64,000 bases of DNA from Prostheceraeus crozeri (GCA_907163375.1 CAJQUW010008726.1:1-64000); one strand, 5' to 3'; counted from the first letter of the stretch, positions 34,071 to 45,946 are shown. Numbers and translations: made by a program. The notes: generated from the sequence alone by a model not told the origin.

Positions 34071-34090
34071 TTAAAGACCCCTACCTTACA

Positions 34091-35536
34091 TAAAAACATA
34101 ATATAAATGCACATATTTTAATACCTCACAAAAACAAGTCAAAATCTAAAACTCTTAGTGACTTTCTTTGGCCTGTGTTCAATGCTATTCATGCATGAAA
34201 TTGCCTAAAAAAGCGCTAACATTTTCTCCTATGTCTCTTAAATTTAATATTATCCTCTAGTATGCGCCATTATGTTATTAACTTGGTGGAGATGACTACA
34301 CAATTATTATGCATCACCATGTTGAGGACTCATTAAATAACAAAATATATCAGCCCCAAAGCCTAAAACATGTGTAATTGTAGGAAACAAACATGTACTT
34401 CGCAATGTGTAATGCAATGAATGACTTTTCATCGATATTTCTCACTATCTGGGTAATATCTGGAAAACATGGCCATATGCTACCCATGTGGGATAGCAAC
34501 GCACCAAGGCACATGTGATGTTCTGCTACTTCTTCATCAAATAACTGGTCATAAACGTTCACATGACTTGTTTATACAACATATTCTTCTAGATGAATAA
34601 CTTCTGCTTGACTTTATCAAAGAAATAATACTTTGAAAATTTCGTCCAGATCCATACCACATACCCATATGGCGGCCACATGGTCCCCATATTTTCGTTT
34701 CCAGTGGGTGGTTGAACAATTTTTGTGTATGGACTGCGCAAACTGACCCCCGTTCAGCGTGGACAAGGATGAAAAACGGGGAAGTAAGTAAGGAGTGCCC
34801 ATGAGAGCGTACATTGAGCACCTTGAAACTTTTGTATTGTGCGCTATATGAATACCGTATTTTCATAAACAAAATTTTCAATAAATGAGTACTTTAAATT
34901 GCCTTTGTCGGGGATATCAATATGAAACGATTTTAGAAGAGAGTCGACCTTTCACGTGTTTGTTTATCGAAGCAGATAATAATAGACCTGTTTCACTATG
35001 AAAACTACCCGCAAAAAGAAGGAATGAGCATGGGATCCTCCATTGAACCTCCTGCAGTTGAATTCTCATTAGACATTATAGGAAGCAATGTCGGTTTTAT
35101 ACAGAAAGTACATTGATGACACTTGAGCTGTCTTTTCGGTCTGCAATCGAAACCCACACTTTTTTAGAACGGTTTAATGCTGTTGATTCATCACTTCATC
35201 TTACCATAAAAAAGAACCGATAAATAACTCAATTAATTTTATAGATATGATAATTTTCATAAAAATGGCAAATTTGAAGCCAATTGTATAAAATAAACAA
35301 ATACATTATTGTATACTCATAACCACTCCTACAGTCCCTATTCTTATAAGAACAACGCGATTAAAGCATTGTGCAATATATCTCAAAAACTGCCTCTCAG
35401 TGGTAATACGCGGCAAATTTGTATTTTTTACGCAGGCCGAGTAAATTTATGCAGGTAAACTATTGCGCATATGTAAAGAATGAAAGCACTATATACACAG
35501 ATAGAATTTCAATGTGATTACAACTTCCACGTTAAG
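34091..35536. other. Spacer right of the Gypsy element
   Basis: No gene or defined repeat recognised. The frames at 34350-34881 on - show no domain. Confidence 0.5.
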
Positions 35537-35692
35537 TTGTTGGAGTGACCCCATGAGCCTGATAGCAAAAAAGCAATTTTTAGTCAGACGAGCGCTTTCA
35601 GATGGTCATCGACCACCATAATCATGTCTCATGGAAAAGCGCCCGTCTAAATACAAATTGCTTTTTTGCTAAGGTCTACCTCCCTCCAACAA
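35537..35692. mobile_element. Fold-back MITE of about 155 bp
   Basis: The two halves are inverted copies. GTTGTTGGAG at about 35536 pairs with CTCCAACAATT ending about 35693, and TAGCAAAAAAGCAATTT pairs with AAATTGCTTTTTTGCTA. GACGAGCGCTTTC pairs with GAAAAGCGCCCGTC. The loop is only about 25 bases. No coding content and no clear target duplication. Confidence 0.65.
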
Positions 35693-36182
35693 TTGAATAC
35701 TGAAAGACCCTCATTTTCAAAGAAATTCCACATTTAGACTAGACGAATTTATGTATCTTAAGATGTGGGAGATTGCATCCATTACTGGACCAGCTGGCAT
35801 CATTACTGAGACAAAAGAAACATACTTGCGGGACAGTACCTCGAAAGGGAGGCTCAATTCCGGCGGAACAAAACCTTTTTGTGACAGGGATTTCTTGCAA
35901 ATGCTTTGACGGCTTCAATGAATTTGGCTCAAATATTGCTTCAATTCATTTTATATTAATTTCTTTTGAACGAGTGAAACTGCTTTTGAGAAGCTGATAA
36001 ATTTCGTAGACCGGTACAATAATCATGCTTTGTTTACTATTTATACATATACAGTCATTTCTACTCAGCTACAAACTTATTGAAGATATTATGCAAGTAA
36101 CTGAGAAGCATTATTTGCACAATTAGAATTGCTAACTGCTAATCAAATAAATGACGGTAATTTTCCAACAATGCTTCCATAG

Positions 36183-36728
36183 TCGTCCAAACGTCGAATT
36201 ATTCAATTAGAATTACCATTTGAGCTTGTAGACGAATTGAAAACTTTGGGTGTCATTTGGTCTAATACTTTGAAGTGGAAGTCTCATTTTCGTGAAATTG
36301 AATTTAAGTGTTCTAAAAGATTATATCTTTTAAGAGTGTTGAAAAATATTGTTACACACGATGAGCTTTGGATCATATTCAAAGCAAATATCGGTAATCT
36401 TATTTATTATTGTACACCTTTGTTCTGCAATCTTCAATGTAACTGTCAAAGTATTGTATCAAGAATATTCAAACGTGCTAAAAGAATCATTTGTGTGTCA
36501 GATTGTTCGTGTATCAACACCTGGGAAAACTTTAAAAGACGACGTCGAAAATACTTTGTGGATTTTTATGAAAAATGCCAATGTCCTGGTCACCCATTGC
36601 ATTCAATTGTTATTCATCCAAATAGTCGTGGCCGTGTACTCGTTCCGCATTGCAACACAGAAAGAAGACAAAACTCATTTGTTGTTTTCTCTTCTCTCAT
36701 TATAAATGACTTACGTGACTTTACTTGA
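36183..36728 (+). pseudogene. LINE reverse transcriptase, C-terminal fragment
   Basis: The frame is open from 36183 to the stop at 36728 without an initiating ATG; upstream is a stop, so this is a 5'-truncated relic. It shows the RT thumb and downstream pattern of CR1/L2/Jockey-group LINEs: TLGVIWSNTLKWKSHF, then LLRVLK, then a Cys-containing segment (CINTWENFKRRRRKYF) and a closing R-x-N-S-F motif (RRQNSFVVFSS). Catalytic RT motifs lie upstream of the preserved part and are absent. The very AT-rich 3' flank includes ATAAATATAAAG. It represents about the last 180 residues of ORF2. Confidence 0.75.
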
Positions 36729-38115
36729 ACTCGATCTTTTGTATCTGTATTATGTTATTTTTGATTTTCATTTGATAAATATAAAGCTATTCTCTCTCTA
36801 TAGTCTTTTTCAATTATCAAACAATAATGAAATATTAAAAATACGCAAAACCGAATACAATAACGAAAACTGAATGAACTAGATAAACGAAAATTAAAAT
36901 TCTGGGATGGAACATCACAAAACATTATAACTGAAGACTTCTGAAATCAAATAACCACTAGCAATGTGCATCTAATCATGTTAACATGCAACAAAGCAGA
37001 CATTAATTCAGGGATTGTTTTTTAGTCTTGACATCTTAACTTACCGAAAACTAGCTGTAAGAATGGGCCTTTCAACCCAAACTTAAATCCTTTGGATCCG
37101 CTCCTCCCGTCTAAGTTGCACTGCAACTGTTCGTTGTGCGATAACAGCGTGTCGAATATTCTTTTCACCAATTCAGATTCATTCCTTCCACCGATAACGG
37201 AGAGAAGACGGACCTAGAATAAATTAGGCTTAATTAGATAGTTTTAGCGACCGAATATTTCCTTGTTACCGTTAATTAAAATATTTACGTGTCTATTAAG
37301 TTCCCGCACTGGTCATATTTTATGGAAACGGCAAAGCTCTTCAATCTAATAAACATTATAGTTAAGAATCTTTATCATTGTGCAATTTTAGAGCCTAAAC
37401 CAATGTTCTAGCAGATGTCATTGACACTGATTAGCACGAGCTTTGTATAGCAAATTGAAAAATGATTATTATAGAAGAGCCCTGGGCAGTTGAAATGAAA
37501 TAGAACACTGGTAGTCTACTTTTGCTACATCTCCCAAGATGCCTAGGATCGCCTAGACCGCGATTTCGATTCAACGACATAGTATATAGTAGTTTTGCTT
37601 TATAATTCCATGCATTTTCAATGAATGGTCGAAGAAAATTTCTATGTCTTATAGGCCGGCCCCTCCGCATTTACAGTTCTATTAATGAGAGATTTCATTG
37701 CAGAAATTCCATATCTGCGAGGGCAATACAGGGAAAGTTGGATGTAAGATAATCAGAATAAGTAGGCCTACTTTTGATTTTCCAGCTGGCAAGTATGCAA
37801 TTAGGCATATCTGTAGGAAGATTTTAAAATCAAGCAAGTCATGACTGTGTATATCGTACATTCAATAGTAAATTTCACAAGAGTAAAAGAATTAATGAAT
37901 GAGTAGATTGATTAAAATCAATGTGCGTCTGGAAGCCGACAGCAATATAATCTAAATAAAGAATGGAAATGCTTTTTATTTGTCATCAAATTTGATGAAT
38001 CTGGGCACTCTTGATTTACCGCAATAATAGACAACATTACAAGTTACCAGCTTCAAATTCTCGGACTGCTTGAAGTCGATTTCATCAAATTCAAGCTATT
38101 ATTTCATATCCACCA
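36729..38115. other. AT-rich spacer
   Basis: No supported gene. The frame at 37431-37670 on - has no recognisable features. Confidence 0.5.
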
Positions 38116-39122
38116 CACTGTAAATCGCTGGATGCGAAAATTACATACAAACATATACCAAAATTACATACAATTTGAAACTAACATCTGATACGAGATT
38201 CTGGTATGTCTACAGAGATCTGGTATGTTTTTCATACCACATCTCACTTACCTTCATATGCGATTGGTATGTAGCGATACGAACTATTCTATCGTGATTG
38301 GCTGTTTTACACTGAAATACGAATTGTTGGTATATTTTATATACGAGACCCGATGCAAATTCATCCTTATTCGTATGTCTCTGGTATGTATTTGGTATGT
38401 GCAGCTTTAAGTCACATAGCAAAAAATAGATGTATTGCATACTGCTGTCAAATAGCTTTTTTCGGTAATACCAGTCGAGAATATTTTTTGTTTGATAGAG
38501 TGATATTTAACTAGGTTAGATTTATTGTAAATTTTATGCTCCACGAAAATGCGGTCGATGCTACATGTATGGCAACATTGACAGTACGTCTATTTAACTC
38601 TACTTTATGACCCAAGTTGATAAACATCATTTCATTTAAACGATATCTTTAGTGAAATCATGTTGACTTATATATCTCAAACATGACTATTTTTGCGTTC
38701 ATGAATTATAATGTGTTTTTATTTCCGATTGATAATATGCTTAATTTCAAAATTGCATAATGCACAATTGCTGATGGTTGAAATCTTATTAATTATTCAT
38801 GAAATGCCTTAGACTTACGTGTATCAAAATCGAATTCAGTATTGAAAGAATGACTTTTGAATGTCATTATCTCACTACTTACAGAACAGTAGTAACATTA
38901 GTGTGATCTTTATTGACAAAAGGCCTGAAATCAAGATACTTTGGACATGATTTATGCTTTCTTTTAACATTGTGCTAGTATGGCTTTAGTATGTAAAGCA
39001 TACCACATTTGAAATAACATACGAAAAGCATACAAATATATACCAAGAGAATACAGAAATATACCAAAAAATATTTTGGTATGCATCCTTCGTATGTGAT
39101 TGGTATTGAGCGATTTACATTG
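38116..39122. mobile_element. Possible non-autonomous TIR element
   Basis: CACTGTAAATCGCT at 38116 is matched on the other strand by CAATGTAAATCGCT ending at 39122. Between them the words TGGTATGT and ACATACCA recur many times near both ends (38150-38400 and 38990-39105) in opposing sense. There is no coding frame of note and no target duplication. It could equally be an old satellite-derived structure. Confidence 0.4.
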
Positions 39123-40553
39123 CAGATTTCATTTCAGTTATTATATACCAGTGCAAAGAAATCTAGTATTACTTACTTATTTCATGCTCACCTCTTTCAA
39201 GGCCCGAAAATTTCGGGTTTCAAGTCGAAATGTGAGATTCAATAGTAATTTCATTTTCGGTAACAGTCAACAAAATCGCGTCGTGAAACAGCATTTTGAA
39301 CACTTGGCCAAATCAGTAATGAGTTGATGTTATGACCAACCGATGATTTATCCACTGTCGTCCACGGAGTTTGAGAATTTGGAGAACCTGAAATAATTTT
39401 GTTTTGAGCCGAGATTTACTGTGTTTAATGTCGGCAATATGGATCAATCCTTAAAAATATGCACAAGTAACTGCGATGAAGTAATAGTGCATGTTCATCA
39501 CAGTGGGAGAACATTGTGTCAGAAAAAATGCATACGTTAATGGGATTTGTTTTGAAGCAAGCAACGAAAATGAAACTATGCACAATGTAAATAGAATGAT
39601 TAAATATTGAGTTCCAAATTCAGTTGAAAAATAGAATAGACCTGAATAGCTGGCATTTCAACCAATATCAGGAATCATCAGAATCCCTAGTTCACATATG
39701 TCAACATCGACCCAACTCCCTATTTAAAGTCGCAGTCATACCCGGGTATATTCGAGATTTGCAATTGAAAAGTTATTTAAATTTCGACAAAATAACTATA
39801 ACTTCGACTAAACTATAATTTCGAGAATCAAGGTAGATCCTAGCTATCCATAAAATGGCGAAACTTTTACACTAATTTTCGTCATTCGACCTAATAATAC
39901 TGATAGGAGACATAACTTTTGTTCAGTAGACCTAGCATTTCAGCGAATTTTCTCAACACAGTGGATGGCGATTATACCTACTTTTAATGATAAATCAAGA
40001 ATATCAACTTTAAATTTCAACAACAATTTCCCAAACTCCTGAACTAAAGAATGGGGGAATTTTGATACCTTTTAGAAGAGAGATATTCGGCCACTTAATA
40101 TTTTACTAGAAAAGCGGATTCCACACTTTGAGAGCTACTTAGCGAGAATATGATTGACCGGTGGGCGGCATTTCGGTTCTCTTTCACTCTGCGTTTTAAG
40201 GAACCCTCTGCTTTTCCTATCACCAGTCCAGAAAAGATTGGTGTCAGCCGATCTCACTCTCTTCCACCACTGTGACAAAATATGATGGGGAAAGCATCAT
40301 ATCGCAACAATTTTTTTCTTCACTTCTTCTACGCGTAGAAGTGCACCCCAATGGCGATAAGACGAAATCTCTAGACCTAGGCTATAGAAGGTAGCCTAAA
40401 AGTTGGCGCTGAAATTTGAGACTTTGCGCCTCTCAACCAGTCTTACTTGAGTTTCTAAAACATTACAATTAAAGGATTAAGTTACATACAATGGTTGTAG
40501 GTCATTGATAGTCTTGTGAAGTTCGCATATTGACATCAGTGTGCAACATTAAG
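39123..40553. other. AT-rich spacer
   Basis: No supported gene or element. A palindromic core TTCTACGCGTAGAA lies near 40328. Confidence 0.45.
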
Positions 40554-41910
40554 TAAATGTATGATATACATAACATTTAAACATATATACATGCCATTTA
40601 AATATGACGAAGTGAACAAAGGTAAATATCATTCAGACTGCTTAAATAATTAATTCAAAGAATCTAATAGGCATACATCAGATCCCGCGGAAATTAAATT
40701 GCTTAACTAAAAACCACGGCAATAAGAATGTTATGTTTCACAACATTGCCTGCAGGAAGTCCGAAGTAAATTCTTACTAGATAAGGCATATCTGTGGTAA
40801 AATATGATGCGGAAAGCATGTGAATTTTTAAAATACTGCTAGCTAAACATCCGTGACAGAGCGAATAACAACAAATCTAGCCGAAGACAACGTTTTTTCG
40901 GTAAAAGTTATTAGCACTGTATCTTTTTGTACATTCAACAAATCTTAGCATCATGATGAAGCTGAATGATAGCTCACACTGTTTGACAGTTCTCATGGAA
41001 AAATTCGGTCCTCTTCATGCTGAAATCCTGCATCAAAGAAAACTCTCAATTATCTTTCGGAAAGCCTGCTGGCCACAACTGACCACTTAAGAAATTAAAT
41101 TCAACACGAAAACTGCATATGAAAATGGTTCACCTTTTTTGTGAAATTATTTATTAAACGGCTTGTGTGATCTGCACAGCAGTTAAACATATAAACACGA
41201 AATTTAAACATGACGAAGTGAACAAGAGTAAACATCATTCATGTTGCTTTAATATATACTTCAAAGAATCTGAATCATACATCAGATCCCGCGGAAATTA
41301 AATTGCTTAACTAAAAACCACGGCAATAAGAATGTTATGTTTCACAACATTGCCTGCAGGAAGTCCGAAGTAAATTCTTACTAGATAAGGCATATCTGTG
41401 GTAAAATATGATGCGGAAAGCATGTGAATTTTTAAAATACTGCTAGCTAAACATCCGTGACAGAGCGAATAACAACAAATCTAGCCGAAGACAACGTTTT
41501 TTCGGTAAAAGTTATTATTAGCACTGTATCTTTTTGTACATTCAACAAATCTTAACATCATGATGAAGCTGAATGATAACTCACACTGTTTGTCAGTTCT
41601 CATGGAAAAATTCGGTCGTCTTCATGCTAAAATCCTGCATCAAAGAAACTCTCAGTTATCTTTCGGAAAGCCTACTGGCCACAACTGATCACTTAAGAAA
41701 TTAAATTCAACACGAAAACTGCATATGAAAATGGTTCAACTTTTTTATGAAATTATTTATTAAACGGCTTGTGTGATCTGCACAGCAGTTAAACATATAA
41801 ACACGAAATTTAAACATGACGAAGTGAACAAAAGTAAACATCATTCATGTTGCTTTAATATATACTTCAAGGAATCTGAATCATACATCAGACAACGCGG
41901 AAATTATATT
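40554..41910. repeat. Tandem repeat, ~605-bp unit, ~2.2 copies
   Basis: The marker CATACATCAGATCCCGCGG recurs near 40675 and 41279, with a diverged copy near 41885, giving periods of about 604 and 606 bp. The later two thirds of units 1 and 2 are almost identical (from CCCGCGGAAATT through TTTATTAAACGG). The third unit is partial and diverges after about 41905. No gene is encoded. It looks like a local duplication or an unrecognised satellite. Confidence 0.85.
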
Positions 41911-43099
41911 GCGAGCCTAAAAAGAACAACGCTGGGAACAATTTTTGTAATATGTGGTTTGCGTCTAAAATTATAGGTTAGAATCACAGAATCTAATTCT
42001 GTGGTTAGAATATTATTCCACGAGAAGGAGAGAAATGGCCACAGCGTACGACACAACAGAACTAGATTAAGGAAAGACTTCCCGCTTTCATTCATTCACC
42101 GTTACTTGCACTGAAGCCGCGATTTTTTGTTTACATCGACGGCCGCTGAAAATACTTGGCAAGAAATTGGAGTTAGCCAGCAGCAAAGCATGAAAGACCA
42201 ATACATAATAATGTTTTGCTTGAATTACATCATGCAATATTGTGTTCAATTGCTAAATTAACAAATATGCGGTACTTTAGGCATGCAAAAGGTTGAATCG
42301 ATATTTGAAGAGATCAAAATTTGACGCCCACATCTTTCTTTTATCATTGAAGTACTAAATTCTTGATTGACATGTTTTGACAACTTGTAGGAGTCTTCGC
42401 ATTTGAAGTAAATAATATAACTTATAATTTTGTTTTTGACTGATATTATTCGGAGGATATGTGTCAGGTTGTGTTCCTCGCTGCGAAGCGAGCGATAAAA
42501 TTTTCAACATTATCATTTCATTTGTTTCTGTGTAGTAATCCAGATCTTCTCAAAACTTGACTGAGTAAAGTATAGAGAAAGAAATTCATTCCCGTTAAAA
42601 ACGTCTCATTCGTATGTAGTGCTCACTTCGTTTACAGCGATTATGAAGATAATTTGGTATCTCGGGGAAGGCAAGGTGAGAAAGTCAGTTTCAGACGAAA
42701 ACCTCTTTTGAAAAATAATGCAGTTCCCAGTGTTTTTTCATAGTTATCCGTCCTAATTGAACACGACACTAAAAATACCTCGTCGTGCACCTCCTCCAGA
42801 TCGTTCCAACATCTCAAGTCCCAATTCTTTAACGGCTGTCCTGCCTTGCAAGGTTTTTCAGGACTTTTCAATATTCAATCAGCTGTAGAAGTGTAAATAG
42901 GCTAATGAAGATAGCCTAACCCAAAGCTCTTCCGTGACTTTTCATGAATTGTCACAGTGAAGCAACATGTAAAGTTTGAACTACCAATTATTATTTGTTT
43001 TAATGCTATGACCTAAAAGTGCTTCACCTGCCTGGACCCTGTTACGAAATCCGTCAAGTTTTCTCTACAATCCGCGCTCCCTTAGAATATTTATTGATA
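41911..43099. other. Spacer
   Basis: No supported gene. A short GC-rich hairpin (TCGCTGCGAAGCGA) lies near 42479. Confidence 0.45.
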
Positions 43100-43565
43100 G
43101 TAATGAGCAAAAAGACCGTTCCAGGACACCATAAAATTCAAAAAAAAGGTATCTTTAAAAACGACATAAATTCATGAATTTTGTCCCTTTTTCAGGTTTT
43201 TAAGACCTAAATACTTGAATTTAGTCCATTCAAAAAGTACCATTTTTTCAAAAAATGGCATTTTTAAAAACGACATAAATTCATGAATTTTGGTCATTTT
43301 TCAGGTTATGAAGACCTAAATTCATAAATTTAGGCGTTTTAAAAATACCCAATTTTTCAAATTTTTCAAAATCTCAAATTTGAGAATTACAATTTTCACC
43401 CTCAAAATCATGACCGTTCCAGGACACCGAAAAAATCAGAAAAGTTAAGAATCTCAAATTTGAGAATTACAATTTTCACTGCTAAAATCATGACCGTTCT
43501 AGGTCATGTAAAACCGGACACCGAAAATCATAAAAGTTGAGAATTTCAAATTCATGAATTTTATC
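43100..43565. repeat. Imperfect tandem repeats with TTCATGAA palindromes
   Basis: GACCGTTCCAGGACACC occurs near 43112 and 43411, with a diverged form near 43490. AAACGACATAAATTCATGAATTTTG occurs twice, about 112 bp apart, each time followed by TTTCAGGTT and AAGACCTAAAT (given here in parts). CTCAAATTTGAGAATTACAATTTTCAC occurs twice about 78 bp apart. The array lies ahead of the left genes of element B, but I cannot show that it belongs to it. Confidence 0.6.
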
Positions 43566-43891
43566 CATCTTTCAGGTTTTTAAAATATATCATGTGTCTA
43601 ATAATATTTCTTTAAGAATGTAACACAATCTCTCACAATGCCTGTTATTGTTACTGCTTTGCACTCTGAAGAACCTCCCAATTGTAGGGAACAGCTGCTC
43701 CCGCATACATGATATAATTGCAGCTGCTGATCGCATTCCTGAGCCATTGAATTACACTGTAAGCAGCTGTTACCCGTATTAAAATTAAGGATCAAAAATG
43801 ACGTGGAATATATTGCAGCATGTAGGAAGTAAGACTTCATTTACAATTCCATTAATCATAACTAGTGACTGTTTTCTTTCTTCATTGCAAA

Positions 43892-44317
43892 ATGCCAAAA
43901 CGTACTGCCGCGGAAGCTTTTTCGTTTTACATGCCGATTTTACTAAACTTAATTAAAGAAGAGCACAAGGAAACTGCGAATAAATACTTTGAAGAGTGGA
44001 AGTTAGAAATTCAATCGAGAAAGAAGAACAAATTGGACTCTCAAAAACAAGTGGAGGATATTACAGTAAAAATAGAACAGTATCTGACCACTACTACAAT
44101 TTCTCAGTTCAACGTTACAAAAGAACATTTCATTACCATCGAAGATAGTGCTACTATGATTTCAAAACTGATTGCAAGTGATAAAGTGCACCATGGGTCG
44201 TTGCTGAGAGGTGCTGCTTATCAAGGTTATGGATTTAAAAGAATTCTGGAATTGAGTGACAATAAAAAAACAGATTTGTGGCAAACTTGGAACTATTTAG
44301 AATTTCCTATAACGTAA
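43892..44317 (+). CDS. Unknown protein at the left edge of element B
   Basis: About 141 residues from the ATG at 43892 (preceded by CATTGCAAA). The N-terminus is basic (MPKRTAAEAF), followed by helical charged sequence (LIKEEHKETANKYFEEWKLE) and a Gly-rich piece (HHGSLLRGAAYQGYGFKRI). I do not recognise it. Codon use is AT-rich like the rest of element B. A donor-like GTAAGT overlaps the stop (44314-44319), so it may be a spliced gene with sequence continuing downstream. Whether it belongs to the element or to the host flank is open. Confidence 0.4.
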   Translation: MPKRTAAEAFSFYMPILLNLIKEEHKETANKYFEEWKLEIQSRKKNKLDSQKQVEDITVKIEQYLTTTTISQFNVTKEHFITIEDSATMISKLIASDKVHHGSLLRGAAYQGYGFKRILELSDNKKTDLWQTWNYLEFPIT

Positions 44318-44588
44318 GTTATTGTTATTTCTTGATGAACTTATCAGATCTAATTCTACCACACGTATTATTTTTAAATTCATCAATGCCCATTAGTTTT
44401 GTTAGAAAACATTTTAAAGAAATCAAAATTTATATAGAAAAATTGAATCAACCGACAACTATAGAAGAAATGAGGTTTGGTTCCCAAGATGAATGAACAT
44501 TAACTGTGTTGTTTCACTTTTTAAGATATGTGCAATGTACATACATATTTGATGTATACATATTTATGAAGACTTCTTTATAAGTAGC

Positions 44589-45009
44589 AACACATTTTGG
44601 ATTATTTTGAAATGTAATTAAATTTTCGTTTGTTCTCCAGTCTAATGGTAGTAGACTGACATTGTACAATTGTATGATAAGATTGATTGTTGTATTATTA
44701 TATTTGATATTTAAGAATAATTCATGGAACTTAGTAGTAACACATTTTTGATTTTTTTGAAATGTAATTAAATTTTCTTTTGTTCTCCAGTCTAATGGTA
44801 GTAGACTGACATTGTACAATTGTATGATAAGATTGATTGTTGTATTATTATATTTGATATTTAAGAATGATTCATGGAACTTAGTAGTAACACATTTTTG
44901 ATTTTTTTGAAATGTAATTAAATTTTCTTTTGTTCTCCAGTCTAATGGTAGTAGACTGACATTGTACAATTGTATGATAAGATTGATTGTTGTATTATTA
45001 TATTTGATG
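44589..45009. repeat. 150-bp tandem repeat, ~2.8 copies
   Basis: TCTAATGGTAGTAGACTGAC begins at 44641, 44791 and 44941, exactly 150 bp apart, with near-identical intervening sequence. Because 150 is divisible by three, one - strand frame stays open across all units as a 50-residue repeat. There is no start-site or family support for that frame, so I regard it as a by-product. The repeat lies between the first and second gene of element B. Confidence 0.9.
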
Positions 45010-45089
45010 CAAAATACACTGCCGTTGTTTTCATTTTTCTGTACAAGAAGTAGACATTATTACAGTTATTGGAATTTATTTCATTTCAA

Positions 45090-45338
45090 ATGAATGATGA
45101 AAATCCGACAGTTATACCGAGTAATATAGGTGATATATTACCTCAGGTTAATAACATGACTGAGTTTTTAAAATTATACGGCAAACAAACAACTGCTAAT
45201 TTCGAATTAAATAGAATTTCAGAAGATTGTATTCAAAATATTTATTCAAAATATTTCTTTAAAAAATGGAAGAAACAAAAATGGAAGAAACCGCAAGAAT
45301 ATATCCTTCGTTATCATATGAACGCAGTTCTACTTTAA
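45090..45338 (+). CDS. Small hypothetical protein (element B)
   Basis: 82 residues from the ATG of MNDENPTVIP. It is acidic at the N-terminus and turns Lys/Trp-rich near the end (FFKKWKKQKWKKPQ). It overlaps the start of the next gene by 73 bases in another frame. Not recognised. It may be a genuine short gene or the front of an altered one. Confidence 0.35.
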   Translation: MNDENPTVIPSNIGDILPQVNNMTEFLKLYGKQTTANFELNRISEDCIQNIYSKYFFKKWKKQKWKKPQEYILRYHMNAVLL

Positions 45339-45946
45339 TGGACATTGAAAAAATGAACAAAGAAAAACACAAAGATAGAGTTAGGTATATGAAAGATAAA
45401 GAATCTCAATTATTATTCAGATTAGAGCATTATAAAAAATTAAGAAAGAGATGGACTAAAGTTAAGAATGTAACACAAGGAATTGGCATATTCTTAACAA
45501 TAAGTTTAGGTGCTTTAACAATTGTTATATCTTCTGGTGTTTTAGTAATTCCAGTAGTTGCGACTGCTTTAACAGGTACGGGTGTTTTTGCAACTTCACT
45601 TGTTACAATGTTAGATAAATCTTTAATAACTAAGAAACGAAAATCATTAAAAACTAAGCATTTACATATTAAAGAAGTCTATGATAAACTACATTACTAC
45701 TTTCAAAGAGTATGTGATGATAATGTTATTACGTTAGATGAGATTGAAAAATTTGATCAAATAGCTAATGAAGTAAATCAAATATCATTTCAATTACAGT
45801 CAGAAAAAGTTGATGATAAGAATAAACAGGATGGCAAAATTTCGAGTGATGGTAAAATTTCTAATGAAGAAAATGATAAAATTTTTTTAGAAGAGCTAAA
45901 AACTTTAAGCGAAAATTTATGCAAAACTTTATTAAACAAAACTTAA
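45266..45946 (+). CDS. Membrane protein with two hydrophobic segments (element B)
   Basis: 226 residues. A basic coiled region (HYKKLRKRWTKVKN) leads into a Gly-rich hydrophobic stretch at about residues 70-115 (GIGIFLTISLGALTIVISS, then VLVIPVVATALTGTG). This could be two short membrane helices. A Lys-rich stop signal follows (KKRKSLKTKH). The last half is helical, with CDDNVITLDEIEKFDQI, which looks like an EF-hand-type loop or a helix cap. I recall similar Gly-rich two-helix proteins beside invertebrate Polintons, but cannot verify this here. A role in membrane interaction of the virion or in the infected cell is inference. Confidence 0.45.
   Translation: MEETKMEETARIYPSLSYERSSTLMDIEKMNKEKHKDRVRYMKDKESQLLFRLEHYKKLRKRWTKVKNVTQGIGIFLTISLGALTIVISSGVLVIPVVATALTGTGVFATSLVTMLDKSLITKKRKSLKTKHLHIKEVYDKLHYYFQRVCDDNVITLDEIEKFDQIANEVNQISFQLQSEKVDDKNKQDGKISSDGKISNEENDKIFLEELKTLSENLCKTLLNKT

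Larger units (their letters stand above)
24095..34090 (-). mobile_element. Ty3/Gypsy LTR retrotransposon, whole-looking, 5' LTR split by piggyBac
   Basis: A - strand LTR element of about 7.5 kb once the nested transposon is discounted. It has two 560-bp LTRs (TGTAAGG...GTTACA), a tRNA-Leu-like primer-binding site, gag, pol, two further open frames between pol and the 3' LTR, and a polypurine tract. By eye the LTRs differ at about seven of 560 positions (~1.3 %), so the insertion is young. All four frames read open; the only large disturbance is the piggyBac insertion. The bases outside the two LTRs (CATAC and TAAAA) do not form a target duplication. Confidence 0.95.
31013..34090 (-). repeat. 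5' LTR, interrupted by piggyBac
   Basis: LTR sequence occupies 31013-31556 and resumes at 34075-34090 after the nested transposon. The two parts together have the same 560 bp as the 3' LTR. The insertion lies 16 bp from the outer LTR end, within U3. Confidence 0.95.

Noticed and set aside
34350-34881. - strand frames of 70 and 110 residues
   Set aside because: Overlap each other in different frames, lack domains, and have no splice or polyadenylation context that I trust.
44514-44969. 151-residue - frame made of 50-residue repeats
   Set aside because: Explained by the 150-bp tandem repeat; no start context or family match. Kept as a repeat, noted as a finding only.
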